This document shows, piece by piece, positions 9,150 through 18,320 of a DNA stretch of 64,000 nt. The first letter of the stretch is position 1. Every line of letters begins with the position of its first letter. The notes below the pieces were generated by a model, which was not told where the DNA came from, did not search any database, and was given only the letters and a program-made list of their open reading frames with translations. The translations under genes and the position numbers were made by a program. The DNA is from Protopterus annectens (lineage: Eukaryota; Chordata; Ceratodontiformes; Protopteridae), in NCBI RefSeq assembly GCF_019279795.1, contig NC_056748.1, forward strand, positions 612,949,200 through 613,013,199, written 5' to 3'.

Positions 9150-10289
9150 ATGACTCAGACCCATGACTCCCTCTCCGAAAAAGTTCAGGAAATTTTGCTG
9201 GAGGCACGCAGACCTTCCACCAGAAAAACCTATTCGGCCAAATGGAAGAGATTCACCATCTGGAATGTCAACAAGGGTCAGGATGCATCACTGATGAACA
9301 TACCTCAGATACTAGAATACTTGGCAGAAATGTTTCACAGTGGCCTCTCATACTCTTCCATCAAAATCCACGCTTCAGCTATCTCAGCACATTACAACTG
9401 TGATCCACCTGTGTTTTCGCATCCTTTGCTAAGACAGCTTCCAAGAGGCAGAAAGAATATCAAACCTCCAAGGAAGCTACCAATTCCTGCATGGGACCTC
9501 AACTACGTCTTGGAAAAATTAACTCTCCCTCCTTTTGAACCAGCAGCATCTTCAGAAATGCAATTTCTCTCTTGGAAAACGGTTTTCCTGTTGGCAGTCA
9601 CCTCAGCAAGAAGAGTCTCGGAGGTACAGGCCCTCATGGCAGTTCCTCCTTTTCTCATCTTTCATCAGGACAGAGTTTCCCTTAGGACCAATCCTTCATT
9701 CATGCCTAAGGTGATATCCAGAGTGTCTCTAAACCAAGCAATTCACCTGCCTACTTTCTTTCCTAACCCTCAAAATAAAGGGGAAAAGCTGCTGCATACT
9801 TTAGACATTCACAGACAACTACGCTACTACTTGGACAGAACAAAGTCCCCCAGGAAGTCTGACCAACTGTTTGTAGCCTATGCTGCTGGAGTGCAAGGAA
9901 AAGCAGTCACCAAACAAACTATCTCAAAATGGATTGGACACTGCGTCAGATTCTGTTATTCTTTTCATCGAAAAAGTGTGCCAGCTAATATTAGACCACA
10001 CTCCACCAGAGCTATGGCCACATCCACAGCTTTTCTAAGAGGAGTGGCTACAAAAGATATTCTAGAGGCTGCTACATGGAGCTCCGTGCTTACATTTACC
10101 AAACACTACAATCTGCCATTATACTCCAGATCCCGAGCAGGCTTTGCTTCGGCAGTCCTGCAAGGGCTTCTAGCTACACCATTTCTTGCTAAGTCCTACC
10201 ACCCCCAGCTTGGCTATGGTATTCAACCCATATGTCAGGACTGCAGTTGCATTCTTGAAGGACATAGTACAGTTTTGTACCTACCATAA
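9150..10289 (+). CDS. DIRS A tyrosine recombinase
   Basis: This 380-codon YR integrates the circular DIRS DNA. An N-terminal core-binding region (EILLEARRPSTRKTYSAKWKRF) is followed by the catalytic domain: first Arg in TSARRVSEVQAL, His and second Arg in PHSTRAMATS, Trp in ATWSSV and the nucleophile Tyr in FTKHYNLP. All expected residues are present. The ATG at 9150 is chosen because it overlaps the methyltransferase stop as ATGA. The frame also runs far upstream as a shadow of RNase H and methyltransferase, so a start further upstream is possible. It is uninterrupted to its TAA and is the best-preserved YR of the window. Confidence 0.88.
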   Translation: MTQTHDSLSEKVQEILLEARRPSTRKTYSAKWKRFTIWNVNKGQDASLMNIPQILEYLAEMFHSGLSYSSIKIHASAISAHYNCDPPVFSHPLLRQLPRGRKNIKPPRKLPIPAWDLNYVLEKLTLPPFEPAASSEMQFLSWKTVFLLAVTSARRVSEVQALMAVPPFLIFHQDRVSLRTNPSFMPKVISRVSLNQAIHLPTFFPNPQNKGEKLLHTLDIHRQLRYYLDRTKSPRKSDQLFVAYAAGVQGKAVTKQTISKWIGHCVRFCYSFHRKSVPANIRPHSTRAMATSTAFLRGVATKDILEAATWSSVLTFTKHYNLPLYSRSRAGFASAVLQGLLATPFLAKSYHPQLGYGIQPICQDCSCILEGHSTVLYLP

Positions 10290-10322
10290 ATGTAGATGTC
10301 CGATAGATATGCAACTGCAGTC
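10225..10322 (+). repeat. Internal complementary region of DIRS A
   Basis: The first half is complementary to the left terminus (671-715) and the second half to the right terminus (about 10646-10702), in adjoining order. This is the diagnostic DIRS feature thought to template joining of the two ends into a circle. Confidence 0.88.
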
Positions 10323-10498
10323 AGGTTTTCCCTCCCTCCTACCCCTCTGTTTTTCCCCTTTTGGGTCCTTTCTCCACTTACCTATCAGCTGGGGATATAT
10401 ATTATGGTGTATCTGTTTATTACTGTTGTGCATGTCTGGTTTTACCTGTTTATCCATTCACAAAATTTAGCCTTCCTTGGAGGGCACTTGGCATCTGG

Positions 10499-10702
10499 AG
10501 CAAGAAACACTGAAGAAGATGGCGTCGGCTGATGCCTTTATACTCCAGCCGCTCTGACGTCGGGGAGGAGGTGACATCGGCCGACGCCGGACCCAGACTT
10601 TGGAATCTGGCTGACCGAAGGGCTGCCTGGACAACCCATATGTCAGGACTGTAGTTGCATATCTATCGGACATCTACATTTATGGTAGGTACAAAAGTGT
10701 AC
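10499..10702 (+). repeat. Right inverted terminal repeat of DIRS A
   Basis: This is complementary to the left ITR from its inner edge to about 10660. The final 40 bp are specific to the right end and mirrored in the ICR. The 176 bp between ICR and ITR are pyrimidine-rich and hold no gene. Confidence 0.88.
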
Positions 10703-10870
10703 TTTTCCTTCTCCCCAGGACTGAGAGGGACCAGAAGACTACGCTTTTTTTTTTTGTGCCAGAACGTGTGGAGTCTGCAGTGGCAGGGTGCTGGATCTGG
10801 TCAGTCATAGATAACCAGGTGCGAGTAATGACACTAGCCCAGTGCCAAAGGGAGGTAGAAGTACCAGGGA
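10703..10870. other. Spacer between DIRS A and old DIRS B
   Basis: These 168 bp contain a run of ten or more T and no recognised motif. They are probably the target sequence into which A inserted. Confidence 0.4.
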
Positions 10871-12565
10871 GGTTCTGATCTGTGTTCTTCCATTTCACTG
10901 TTGCAGTATTCTTAACATATGGGATCCCCTGCCAAGGGCAGCCCAACATCCAGTCCTTATACCAAAGCCTTTGGGTTGCTGTCAGTACACCATACATCAC
11001 ACATATGCTCCCTCCACAAGGCATAGGGCATAAAGGTGACGTACGAGCATATCCTCAGAACTTCTTTGCCACCAGTCCAAACGCGGTCTTTGATCGTTGG
11101 TCTGTTTGCCCAAGTTGTTGCTGGTTACCTAGCCATTCAGATAAGTGCCCTGTTGGGTTTTTTTGACTTATCCATTTTTGCTTTGAAGCATTTCTGGTGT
11201 TGGTGGGTTTCAAGTCATCCATAAAGGGTAAATGCTGGTGTGGGAGACAGATTCCCCATAAAGACTGGCACGAGCAGTGCTTGCTTGCTTTTTTTTGAGC
11301 TTCTCATGACCATATGTCCAGAACTATTTGTCAGGCTTTTGTTCCAAGGACCCTGAGTAGTCGTTATTCATCCCTCACCATTTCTCTTGAAAGCTAGCAT
11401 CTAAAGCTTTTAGCAGAAGGCGCTATGGGAGGTACTTCCCAGCCCGAGGGTCAACAATCTTCAAAGAAGGCTGCCAAAAAAGTTGCATCAGATTCTTTGG
11501 CTGTGCCTCCTCCAGTAGATGTCTCTCTTGAGGCTGGTGAAAGCCCGGAGGATCGTCCAGTTTCTGGGCTGGATTCCTTTGCCATGATCATTTCGGAGAC
11601 TGGCGTGGATCCACCTTCTGACACATGCATGGAGGCCTTGCAGACATCCGCTTCAGACGTTCAGAGAGAACCACGGCTGATTATCACCAAAGGTCCTTTG
11701 GGAGGTTCAAATATACTGGTTAGGGAGGAAGTCCTGACTTTGAGTGTAGGCTGGCATTGGCGCCTTCTACTTTTCATTAAAGTGGACATCCCTTTAAAAA
11801 AGAACCAAAAGACAAAACATATTTCTTCTGTTCCCAAGGACCCTCAAAGTGAATGGCAGAATATTACACAGGGTTTGTTCAATGCTCTTATGCCCTTGAA
11901 GCCTCCTCGGGGGGAGGGGTCTCTGTCCTGGCTCCTCTGTGGTCTTCTCCCCATCTTGAAAGGTCTGGTGATCAGAATTCCTCTGTAAAGGAAGAGTGTT
12001 CTGATGAGGAATCCCTGGCCTATTCTACTCAGTTTCCTTAGAGGACTCTGCTAGTTCTGAATCTCCTTTTGAGGAGATTTCCTTTGGGGATACCATTGCC
12101 AGGATGATGGAGTTCTTTAAATGGGAGTGTTCCCAAGTTTTGAAGTGCAGGGAGTTATGAGCTCCTTCAAATGGAATCTCCTAGACTCTCTGCTGTTCCT
12201 CCTGTTTTGTATGCTTTACTGGATGCCTTTTTCTTCTGCATCTCCGGACCCAGATTTTCAGCTCCCTGCTTCTAAAAACAGGTTTTATAAGGTGCCTGAT
12301 GACTGCAGTGTTTTTTTGTGTCTGTCTGCTGACCCTTCGGTGGTTTCTGTGTCATCCAACAAGCCTTTTAAATTTCTGCTTTTTGCCATACTCCTACCTT
12401 CTGATAGACAGCAGGACTATGGAAAGGCTGGGTAAGGAGGTTTATACTTCAGCCACCCTAGTGTTTAAGGCTGTTAATTGTCAGGCTCGTGACCAGATAT
12501 GCAAGATAAAACAGGATGCTTCCAAAATCGTGCTGGCGACTCCCTTTTGGCCCAGACAGCATTGG
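10871..12565 (+). mobile_element. Old DIRS element B, 5' portion
   Basis: This is a diverged DIRS of another subfamily. Its left ITR (about 10880-11150) pairs with the inverted sequence at 15530-15655: the segments near 10927-11034 and 15540-15650 are clearly reverse complements. Its outer end is mirrored in the ICR at 15344-15440. Between them the element has been broken by C and by a LINE fragment. Within this portion a deletion joins gag directly to a methyltransferase scrap at about 12500. Confidence 0.72.
11230..12565 (+). pseudogene. DIRS B gag remnant fused to a methyltransferase scrap
   Basis: The N-terminal Cys/His region survives weakly (CWCGRQIPHKDWHEQC) about 11232-11280. A hairpin similar to those in other leaders precedes it at 11148-11157. 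An open stretch (11425-11988) covers the variable middle of Gag. The C-terminal core appears as RLGKEVYTSATLVFKAVNC near 12420-12480. Directly after it, KIVLATPFWPRQHW (about 12520-12560) is the methyltransferase motif, so about 2.5 kb of element is missing at this join. Several stops and frame changes make it non-functional. Confidence 0.65.
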
Positions 12566-12826
12566 ATTTTGTTCGTTTCACTGTTGCAGTCATCACATTT
12601 GGGTTATCTGGGCCTTATTATCAAAGTCTTGGATCCTGTGTCAGTTGCTGTCTCATCTTCCATGACATCAGGTAGTCAGGGGTATAAAGCATGCAGCCAA
12701 CGCCATTACATCAGTCTTTCTTGCCGTGCGGTGCCCGAAGCAGAAGCAATTTGCAAGTGCCGGTCAGCCAACTCCTGAAATTTTCGTTTTCGAGTTTCAG
12801 AACCAAGTCTTCAACTAAGTTAAGTA

Positions 12827-12837
12827 CCCCGTTGGGG
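12827..12837 (+). other. Conserved leader hairpin (C)
   Basis: CCCC-GTT-GGGG, 24 bases before the gag ATG at 12861. Confidence 0.5.
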
Positions 12838-12860
12838 AAACTTTTTCTTGCTCTAAACCG

Positions 12861-13590
12861 ATGTCAGTAAAAGTAAATAATTGTATTTCTTGTGGAAAGC
12901 AAATACCTCAAAGATTTTAATTTGTACTGTATTCCTTGCCTAGGCCCTGACCACGAGTACCTCGCTGTCGGTTTTGTGCCTTATTTAAACAATTAGCTAT
13001 TCGTCGTCTGTATATTTACGCTTGTAAATATTTTGGTACTCTTCAGTTACACAGATATGGCTTCAGTAAGCTACCCGACTACCGACATTCCGAAAAAAAA
13101 AACGCAAAGATAAAGACAGATAGAGACCGCATAGGTCCAAAGCTGCCGACGACGCTTCTTCTAAGCTAGTCGCCAGTTCACCGGTACTCAAGGAGGCGCT
13201 TTCACAGCCCTTGATACCCACTACTTCAGATTTGCAGGCCTCTACTGAGACCCATTCAGAGTCCGGTATGCCGCAAGATGCTTCAACTGTGGAACCTGTG
13301 GATGTCTCTACCTTTGATGGGTCTGGAGCCGCTGTGCAGACACCGGCTTCTGAGGGTGTATTCTGGCCTACTGACTTGCATATTAAACTGACGCCATCTT
13401 CTTCAAGGCCCAAAACTCGATCAGTGTCTAGAAAACTGACGTCCAGACCGCATTATCAGGCCTTTATGCCTAAAAAACAAATAAGAATGGCTGAAGACCT
13501 TATTACTTTAATCAGGGGAAGCCCACCTTCCCCTCTGTGAGACCTAGGACTGAGTTTGCTTATGATTCTTCTAATCAGGATTCTGAAATT
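12861..13590 (+). pseudogene. DIRS C gag, truncated
   Basis: The start codon at 12861 and the Cys/His array (ISCGKQIPQ) are visible. A two-base loss in the codons for the conserved His-Lys-Asp-Phe-His shifts the frame. The same lesion appears in the inverted fragment at 33074-33474, suggesting a common source copy. The Ser/Thr-rich middle reads from 13211 and includes the basic RMAEDLITLIRG segment near 13480. The protein is cut off before the acidic block. Confidence 0.75.
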
Positions 13591-14557
13591 TCTGCCCTTG
13601 GTGAATCCGAACTGGGTGGGGTCAAGTGCTTGGAGATTTCTTATGTCTTTGTTTATGAGGTCCATAATAATACGCTCCATGGCCTTGCAGATCAGACTTG
13701 TCAAGCTAATGGAGCAATAGTTTCCAGGGTCAGGGATGACAATGGCAGTTCTCCACTCTCCTGGAATGAAACCTGTACTTAGGCTACGGTTGAATAGGGT
13801 ACTCAATATCGAGGCTAGTTCTTGCTGGAGATGTTGCAGAATACAGCCTGGGATACTATCAGGTCCCATGGAAGCTGTGTTCTTTGCCTTGGATTGGGCC
13901 TTTACACTTGATTTGTGGAGATGTGAGGTTTGGGGCAAGTATCAGGGATGTCGAATGGGCCTTGCAAGGAGCAGGGGGGTGAAGTTTGAGCTGAACCTGT
14001 CTGCTAGCAGGTTGGCTAAGTCAACAGGATCAGTGTAAGTGGTACCATTAAAAATTAATTCGGAACAAACCTTGGCTTTGCCATGGAGGTTTGTGACGTA
14101 ACTGAACAATGCTTTGTGGTTAGCCTTTGTTTCGGAAGCTAGTTTTGATTCATAATTGGCTTTGGAGGTTTTCAGTAGTGATCTAATTTGCTTGTTGAGG
14201 CTAAGGAGAGAGTTTTTCCAATTAGGGATTTGTGCCTTTTTACTCTTGGACAACAGTTTCTTCCATTTGCTTTAAAGCCCGTTTGATAGAGTATGTCCAC
14301 CATGTAGGTTTGTGTTTCCTTGAGGAGCAGGTTTTAGTTCTGTTTGTGTTTGGCTGTGTCCGTGCAGTTGTACAGGTGCTTGTATACTGCACTGACGTAC
14401 TGTTCAGCATATCTGTCTGCATCCTCTGAGGGGGGCAGTGGTATGATGCTACTGATACTTCCCTTATAAGGTTGTAGTCAGTTTTTGAGAATTTTTTTGC
14501 CTGGTTACGGCTTGGGGGGGGGGGGGTTTGATGTGATAGACACTTCGAATGACACAA
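13591..14557 (-). pseudogene. LINE linker and partial reverse transcriptase
   Basis: From 14557 down, a basic linker (WWTYSIKRALKQMEETV) leads to a segment at 14253-13942 (KSLLKT-like, then HKALFSYVTNLHGKAK). The RT follows at 13938-13591 with GPDSIPGCILQ, FIPGEWRTAIVIP, ISLTSLICKAMERII and LDPTQFGFTKG. These match CR1/L2 clade RTs. The catalytic FADD region is absent because the fragment ends first. One frame change lies near 13940. Confidence 0.78.
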
Positions 14558-14875
14558 ACCGATGGTCTGATCTCATCAGGGAAGAACTTAATATGGGTGT
14601 GGTGCAGCGGGATGAGACAAAGCTGGTCTAGTGCGTTAGAATTGATGAAGTCAAGGAATTATTGGGTGAGTGCATTAGAGCAGGAATAGTTCACCCAGTT
14701 TATGGTGGGTTAGTTGAAGTCACCAAGGATCAGGGTGTTGGGGGGGGGTACCTTGATGATCTCTAGTAAGTCCAGGTAGGAGGAGTGGGTGTCCTGAGTC
14801 AAGGAGGGGGTCTGTAGCTGGAGAAGTTCTATTGCATCATGCTGGCAAACCAGTTTGAAGGTGGTGTTGTGTTGT

Positions 14876-15105
14876 GTCTTTCAGCTTATCCCAGTTAGGA
14901 GTCGCCACAGCGGAACTCCGGTCCGCTAATGTTTGGTAGTGGATTTTTACGTGCTGAGTTACCAGCCCTGATGCACAATCTTCAACGAAGGCACGCCCAT
15001 TCACGTATGCCTCCACACAGAAGACGCTCTAGCTGTGAATCGAACAGGACAACGTCTTGCTGTGAGGCAACAACACTACCACATCACCAGTACCGCGGGT
15101 GATTC
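14876..15105 (-). mobile_element. tRNA-derived SINE, copy 1
   Basis: On the minus strand, a tRNA-like head has a B-box (GTTCGATTC, complement of 15037-15045) and a weaker A-box near 15090. The body is shared with copy 2 at 30120-30348 at high similarity. The 3' tail (14894-14914) matches the 3' region of the RTE LINE found at 56044 and 58659. It lies inside the LINE endonuclease. Confidence 0.75.
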
Positions 15106-15342
15106 TCTTGTCTGAAGGTGTGCTTGTCTTTAATGAAAATATGAATTCCACCACCCTTAGTCTTCCCGGTCAGAATGTGTGGAATGAGGTATAGCCTGGT
15201 AAGACAGGGGTGCTCCCTGCAGCCTTGAACCACGTTTCTGTGACTGCACAGATGTCAGCATCTTCCAGTGCTAGGAGAGCCTCCAGTGGGTGCATTTTCA
15301 GGTTAAGGCTCCTAGCATTAAGCAGTGTGACCTTCATGTTAA

Positions 15343-15655
15343 GAATACTGCAACAGTGGAATGTAATGACACAGTACAGTTGTGTAAAGTCTTACCCCAA
15401 CGGTAGATGTCCTTGTCTTCATTGTTGCAGTATTTGCTCCCTCCTCCCCCTGGTGTTTTGTCCCTCTGGATGTGTTTACCCCCCTGATAATCCTAGGGCT
15501 AAGTTTCCTCCTTGGTCTCTCAGTTCTGAGGATGATGCATCCAGAGATCGCCTTTATGCCCTATGCCTTGCACAAAGAGCATACGTGTAACGTATGGAGT
15601 ATTGACAGCAACCTAAAAGCTCTGGTATAATGACCAGATGTCATACTGCCCTTGG
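15343..15655 (+). repeat. Right end of old DIRS B: ICR and partial right ITR
   Basis: About 15344-15440 is an ICR mirroring the B left end (near 10890-10923). About 15530-15655 is complementary to the B left ITR (10927-11034). The outer right terminus is missing, and the sequence changes into element D at about 15656, within sequence that both ITR types share. Confidence 0.7.
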
Positions 15656-15711
15656 AAGGTCGGCCACTACCAGAGTTAGTCTTCTAAGCTGAAGTCTTCT
15701 AAAACTAAGTA

Positions 15712-15722
15712 CCCCATTGGGG
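15712..15722 (+). other. Conserved leader hairpin (D)
   Basis: CCCC-ATT-GGGG, with an altered loop but an intact stem, 24 bases before the ATG at 15746. Confidence 0.5.
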
Positions 15723-15745
15723 ATCCTTTTTTCATTCACTAACCA

Positions 15746-17036
15746 ATGTCAGAAAAAGTTAACAATTGTCTCACCTCTGGAAAGCAAATACCACACCGAG
15801 ACTTTCATTCTTACTGTGTCACTTGCTTAGGCCCAGATCACAACATTGCCCGCTGTCGCTTTTGTGCTTTGTTCAACGCCAGAACTATATGTCGTCGGGC
15901 CCTTATTGTAGCTAGATATTTTCGTTTACAGTCCTCGAATTCCGATATGTCTTCGGTAAGCCATCCAACAGCAGATTTTCCAAAAAAAGTAAGAATAAAG
16001 ACAAGACCGCACATGTCCAAACCTACCGACAATGTTTCTGTTAAGCTAGTCGTCAGTTTGGTCCTCAGTGAGGTGCTTTCAGAGCCCCTGATGTGCCTGC
16101 TTCTGTAGATTCGCAGGCTGCTACAGAGACCCTTTTGGAGTCCGGGATGCCACAAACCCCCTCTTCAACTAAGGATCCTGCGGTTGTCTCTCCCTTAGAT
16201 GGGTCCGGAGCCACTGAGCAGGCACCGGCTTCCGAGGAAGTACATTGCACTACCGATTCTCGACACAAACTGACTTCTTTTGCGTCTACCGTTCTTTCAA
16301 AAACTACTGAGTTTCTAAGGCCCAGGGTACAAACCACACGCAAGAAATTGACGACCCAGTCTCAGGCACCTGCTTCCTTGCCTCAGTCTCAAATGCTTAA
16401 AATGGCGGAAGATGTTATCATGCTGATTAGGGAAAACCAAGCTATCCCTTCCAAAAGAAAGAGATGTGTCCCCAGTTGAGTAACTCCAAGTAAAAAGTGT
16501 CTTCCTTTCCTGCTTGTGCAGAATCTAAAGAGTTACAAGAGTTAATGCATTCTGCAAGTCAAGTAACTTAACACACCTTGCACTGTGGTTTTGACGCACT
16601 AGAAGCTTCTTGCAGGGCAGCAGTCACCAGTTCTGTCCTTAGACGACATGCATGGCTTAAGGAACGGTCCTTGCCAGACCATGTTAAATAAAAATTGTTG
16701 GATGCTCCCTTGCACAAAGACAACCTATTTGGCACTAAGGCAGAGGAGGTCTCAAAAAAAAAAAGATGGAAGAAAGGCTAAATCTGTGCAGACAGTTAAG
16801 GATTTCTTACAGGTCCAGCCACCCAGATTCAGCAGGCATTGCCCCTCCAAGCACTGGTCCTTTCCTGCTCCCACCAGGTCAGTTCAGCCCAGACCCTATG
16901 GAAGCAGATCCCCCCCCCCCCCCCCCCCCCAGACAGCAGCCACAGGGAATTCAGAGATCAAAACAGTGGAATTTCTCCACTTCAAAAACAGGGAGTTCTA
17001 AGCCACTCCCTTATGGTAAGAACTCACAATGACTCT
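15746..17036 (+). pseudogene. DIRS D gag with internal deletion
   Basis: The start at 15746 gives the Cys/His array (KQIPHRDFHSYCVTCLGPDH, then CRFC). The Ser/Pro-rich middle and the MAEDVIMLIR segment reach 16478. About 600 bp of core, including the acidic block, are missing between about 16485 and 16510. The C-terminal core then resumes (LHCGFDALEASCRAA, VQPPRFSRHCPSKHWSF). A run of about twenty C at 16910-16930 lies in the Pro-rich tail and an A-run at 16756 shifts the frame. Confidence 0.8.
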
Positions 17037-17138
17037 TCCCCCCCCCCCACTCCCTTCCTCTGCCCACCTTCACTTACCCCTAGGAGGAAAAATCTCCTTT
17101 CACGCAAGCACCTGGGCCACCACTACCAACAACCGCTG

Positions 17139-17154
17139 GGTCTTCAACATAGTG
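17139..17154 (+). repeat. Target-site duplication, left copy (PLE2)
   Basis: GGTCTTCAACATAGTG, repeated at 18305-18320. It encodes the Val-Leu-Asn-Ile-Val of the DIRS RT lead-in. Confidence 0.9.
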
Positions 17155-17189
17155 TAATAACCAACACTGCTGTTAAATAGAACAATGAC

Positions 17190-17356
17190 CAAAAAACCAA
17201 ACGTTGAGAGCAAAAACTTTTATCAAAAACAAAGCTTTCAGGCCAAAACCCTTTTTCAATGCTTAACAAAAGGTACAATAAAATCACATGTTTAAATACA
17301 AGCCCAGAACATCACATGACCCGCAGCCAAGGTCATATGACATGAAATAAAACAAA
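17190..17356 (+). repeat. Inverted terminal pseudo-LTR of PLE2 (partner 18137-18304)
   Basis: This is complementary over its length to 18137-18304, for example 17285-17350 against 18145-18215, with a few mismatches. The inverted layout would let the short element fold back on itself. I see no clear CTGATGA or GAAA hammerhead boxes in it. Confidence 0.85.
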
Positions 17357-17590
17357 CTTACAAAAACAGATAAAAAAGACATGTTGTTAATAAAACTACA
17401 TAAAAATGTGCTTACTCAATAAAATATCATATTATTCAACATATTCAAAGTATATACTTGCTAATAAATGTTATTATTTTAACCTTGTGTGCTGTATTTT
17501 AGTCAAGACAGGCTTTAATGAAACACTAATCCTGGTGCCACATCTGCTGCTAGTCTTACAATCCAATCATATTCTCTATTGTTTAACAAA

Positions 17591-18110
17591 TTACATAAGT
17601 CCCCCCCCCCCTTTTTGACACACAGTGTCTATAACCCTAAACTTAAAAGTGTGAGATATACCATAACTTTTTACATGCTTAGATAAAGCATTCATGTCAC
17701 TCCCATTCCTTATGTTGGATTTATGTTCTATAATCCTGTCTTTAAGTTTTCTAGTAGTTTTTCCAACATAAAAGGAGGGACAGATGCCACATGTTGCCAA
17801 ATAAACAATATTACTTGTTACACAAGTGGCAAAACAGTTAAAGGTATACACTCTTTTTGAAACAATAAACACCAATAGATGTAGAATTTACACTACCAAA
17901 GTCCCTTATATGCTAACATACTTTTTATTGTCTTCATGTTTCTATAAGAAAAACACGCTGTATCCCCCACAACCATCCTGATATCATCCTGTGTAAGAAG
18001 GACCTTCCAGTATTTTCTAACTATATCCCTCACCGTGGCAGTCATAGTGCTGTAAGAAGTTATATATCTCAGACAAACCTTGTCCACCGGCTCACTCAAT
18101 CTTTCACACA
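17591..18110 (-). pseudogene. PLE2 RT C-terminus and GIY-YIG endonuclease
   Basis: On the minus strand, 18099-17893 encodes the linker between RT and endonuclease (TATVRDIVRKYWKVLLTQDD). Next comes 17875-17591 with CVTSNIVYLATCGICPSFYV, then GKTTRKLKDRIIEHKS and ALSKHVKSYGISHTFKF. The GIY and YIG strands, the catalytic Arg (KDRI) and the His-containing helix are readable. A frame break near 17880 separates the two parts. A C-run (17600-17609) disrupts the end. Confidence 0.8.
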
Positions 18111-18304
18111 GTGTATTAGATATCTGTAGAAATGTAGGTTTGTTTTATTTCATGTCATATGACCTTGGCTGCGGGTCATGTGATGTTCTGGGCTTGTATT
18201 TAAACATGTGATTTTATTGTACCTTTTGTTAAGCATTGAAAAAGCGTTTTGGCCTGAAAGCTTTGTTTTTGATAAAGGTTTTTGCTCTCAACGTTTGGTT
18301 TTTT

Positions 18305-18320
18305 GGTCTTCAACATAGTG
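18305..18320 (+). repeat. Target-site duplication, right copy (PLE2)
   Basis: Identical to 17139-17154. DIRS D RT coding resumes here. Confidence 0.9.

Larger units (their letters stand above)
2783..9153 (+). pseudogene. DIRS A pol: reverse transcriptase, RNase H and Dam-like methyltransferase, interrupted by PLE1
   Basis: The polyprotein copies the element RNA and removes it from the hybrid. The RT N-terminus (PLGGKL to FYSRLFLVPRK) lies before PLE1. RT resumes at 7554 with the DLSVLNTFL region, TLDLKEAYLHVPI (first catalytic Asp), FSALPFGL, and the intact YLDD box near 7870-7890. RNase H (TTDVSDHGWGAHMDG, INQKEMLAV, RTDNTTVMW) is at 8284-8571 in a different frame, so a frameshift lies near 8275. 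A TAG at 8569 replaces the Tyr codon of the usual WYINKQGG. The methyltransferase-like segment (DIDLLASHLNHHL, YAFPPLPLL, APDWPRQHWYPLL) fills 8707-9153. Its TGA overlaps the YR ATG. Family identity is firm, but the product is not functional. Confidence 0.9.
671..10702 (+). mobile_element. DIRS retrotransposon copy A, structurally complete but split by a Penelope-like element
   Basis: This is a DIRS-type retrotransposon, which moves by reverse transcription and tyrosine-recombinase integration. In order it has a left ITR, gag, RT, RNase H, Dam-like methyltransferase, YR, an ICR and a right ITR. Without PLE1 it is about 5.6 kb, a normal length for the group. Removing the PLE together with one copy of its target duplication (4464 bp, a multiple of three) restores one open RT frame. 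The reverse complement of the ICR reads from the right terminus (ending about 10702) straight into the left terminus (starting about 671), which fixes both ends. Lesions include two in-frame stops in gag, a frameshift before RNase H and two stops within or after RNase H. The YR frame is intact. Confidence 0.93.
12566..13590 (+). mobile_element. DIRS element C, left end and start of gag
   Basis: This belongs to the same subfamily as D-G and K. The left ITR (about 12570-12740) contains TATAAAG at 12683. The first bases of the usual left terminus are damaged. It begins inside old element B and stops abruptly at about 13590, where an antisense LINE fragment takes over. Confidence 0.78.
13591..15342 (-). 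mobile_element. L2/CR1-like LINE fragment, antisense
   Basis: Read on the minus strand it begins near 15342 with the start of an apurinic-type endonuclease (LNARSL, then ADICAVTETWF) and continues through the linker into the RT (about 13591-13938). It stops inside the RT just after TQFGFTKG. It is therefore truncated on its 3' side, which normal target-primed insertion does not produce. It meets C gag on one side and the B ICR on the other, so the piece probably arrived by rearrangement. A SINE lies inside its endonuclease region. Confidence 0.78.
17155..18304 (-). mobile_element. Penelope-like element PLE2, 5'-truncated
   Basis: This 1150-bp insert lies in antisense direction with a 16-bp target duplication. 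It keeps only the end of the RT linker and the GIY-YIG domain on the minus strand. About 165 bp at its two ends (17190-17356 and 18137-18304) are inverted copies of each other, the pseudo-LTR pattern known from some PLEs. Its sequence differs from PLE1 and PLE3, so it is a separate family. Confidence 0.88.

Noticed and set aside
16755..16765. Poly(A) tail of a processed pseudogene in D gag
   Set aside because: The A-run falls inside recognisable gag codons with no insertion boundary. It is a homopolymer expansion.
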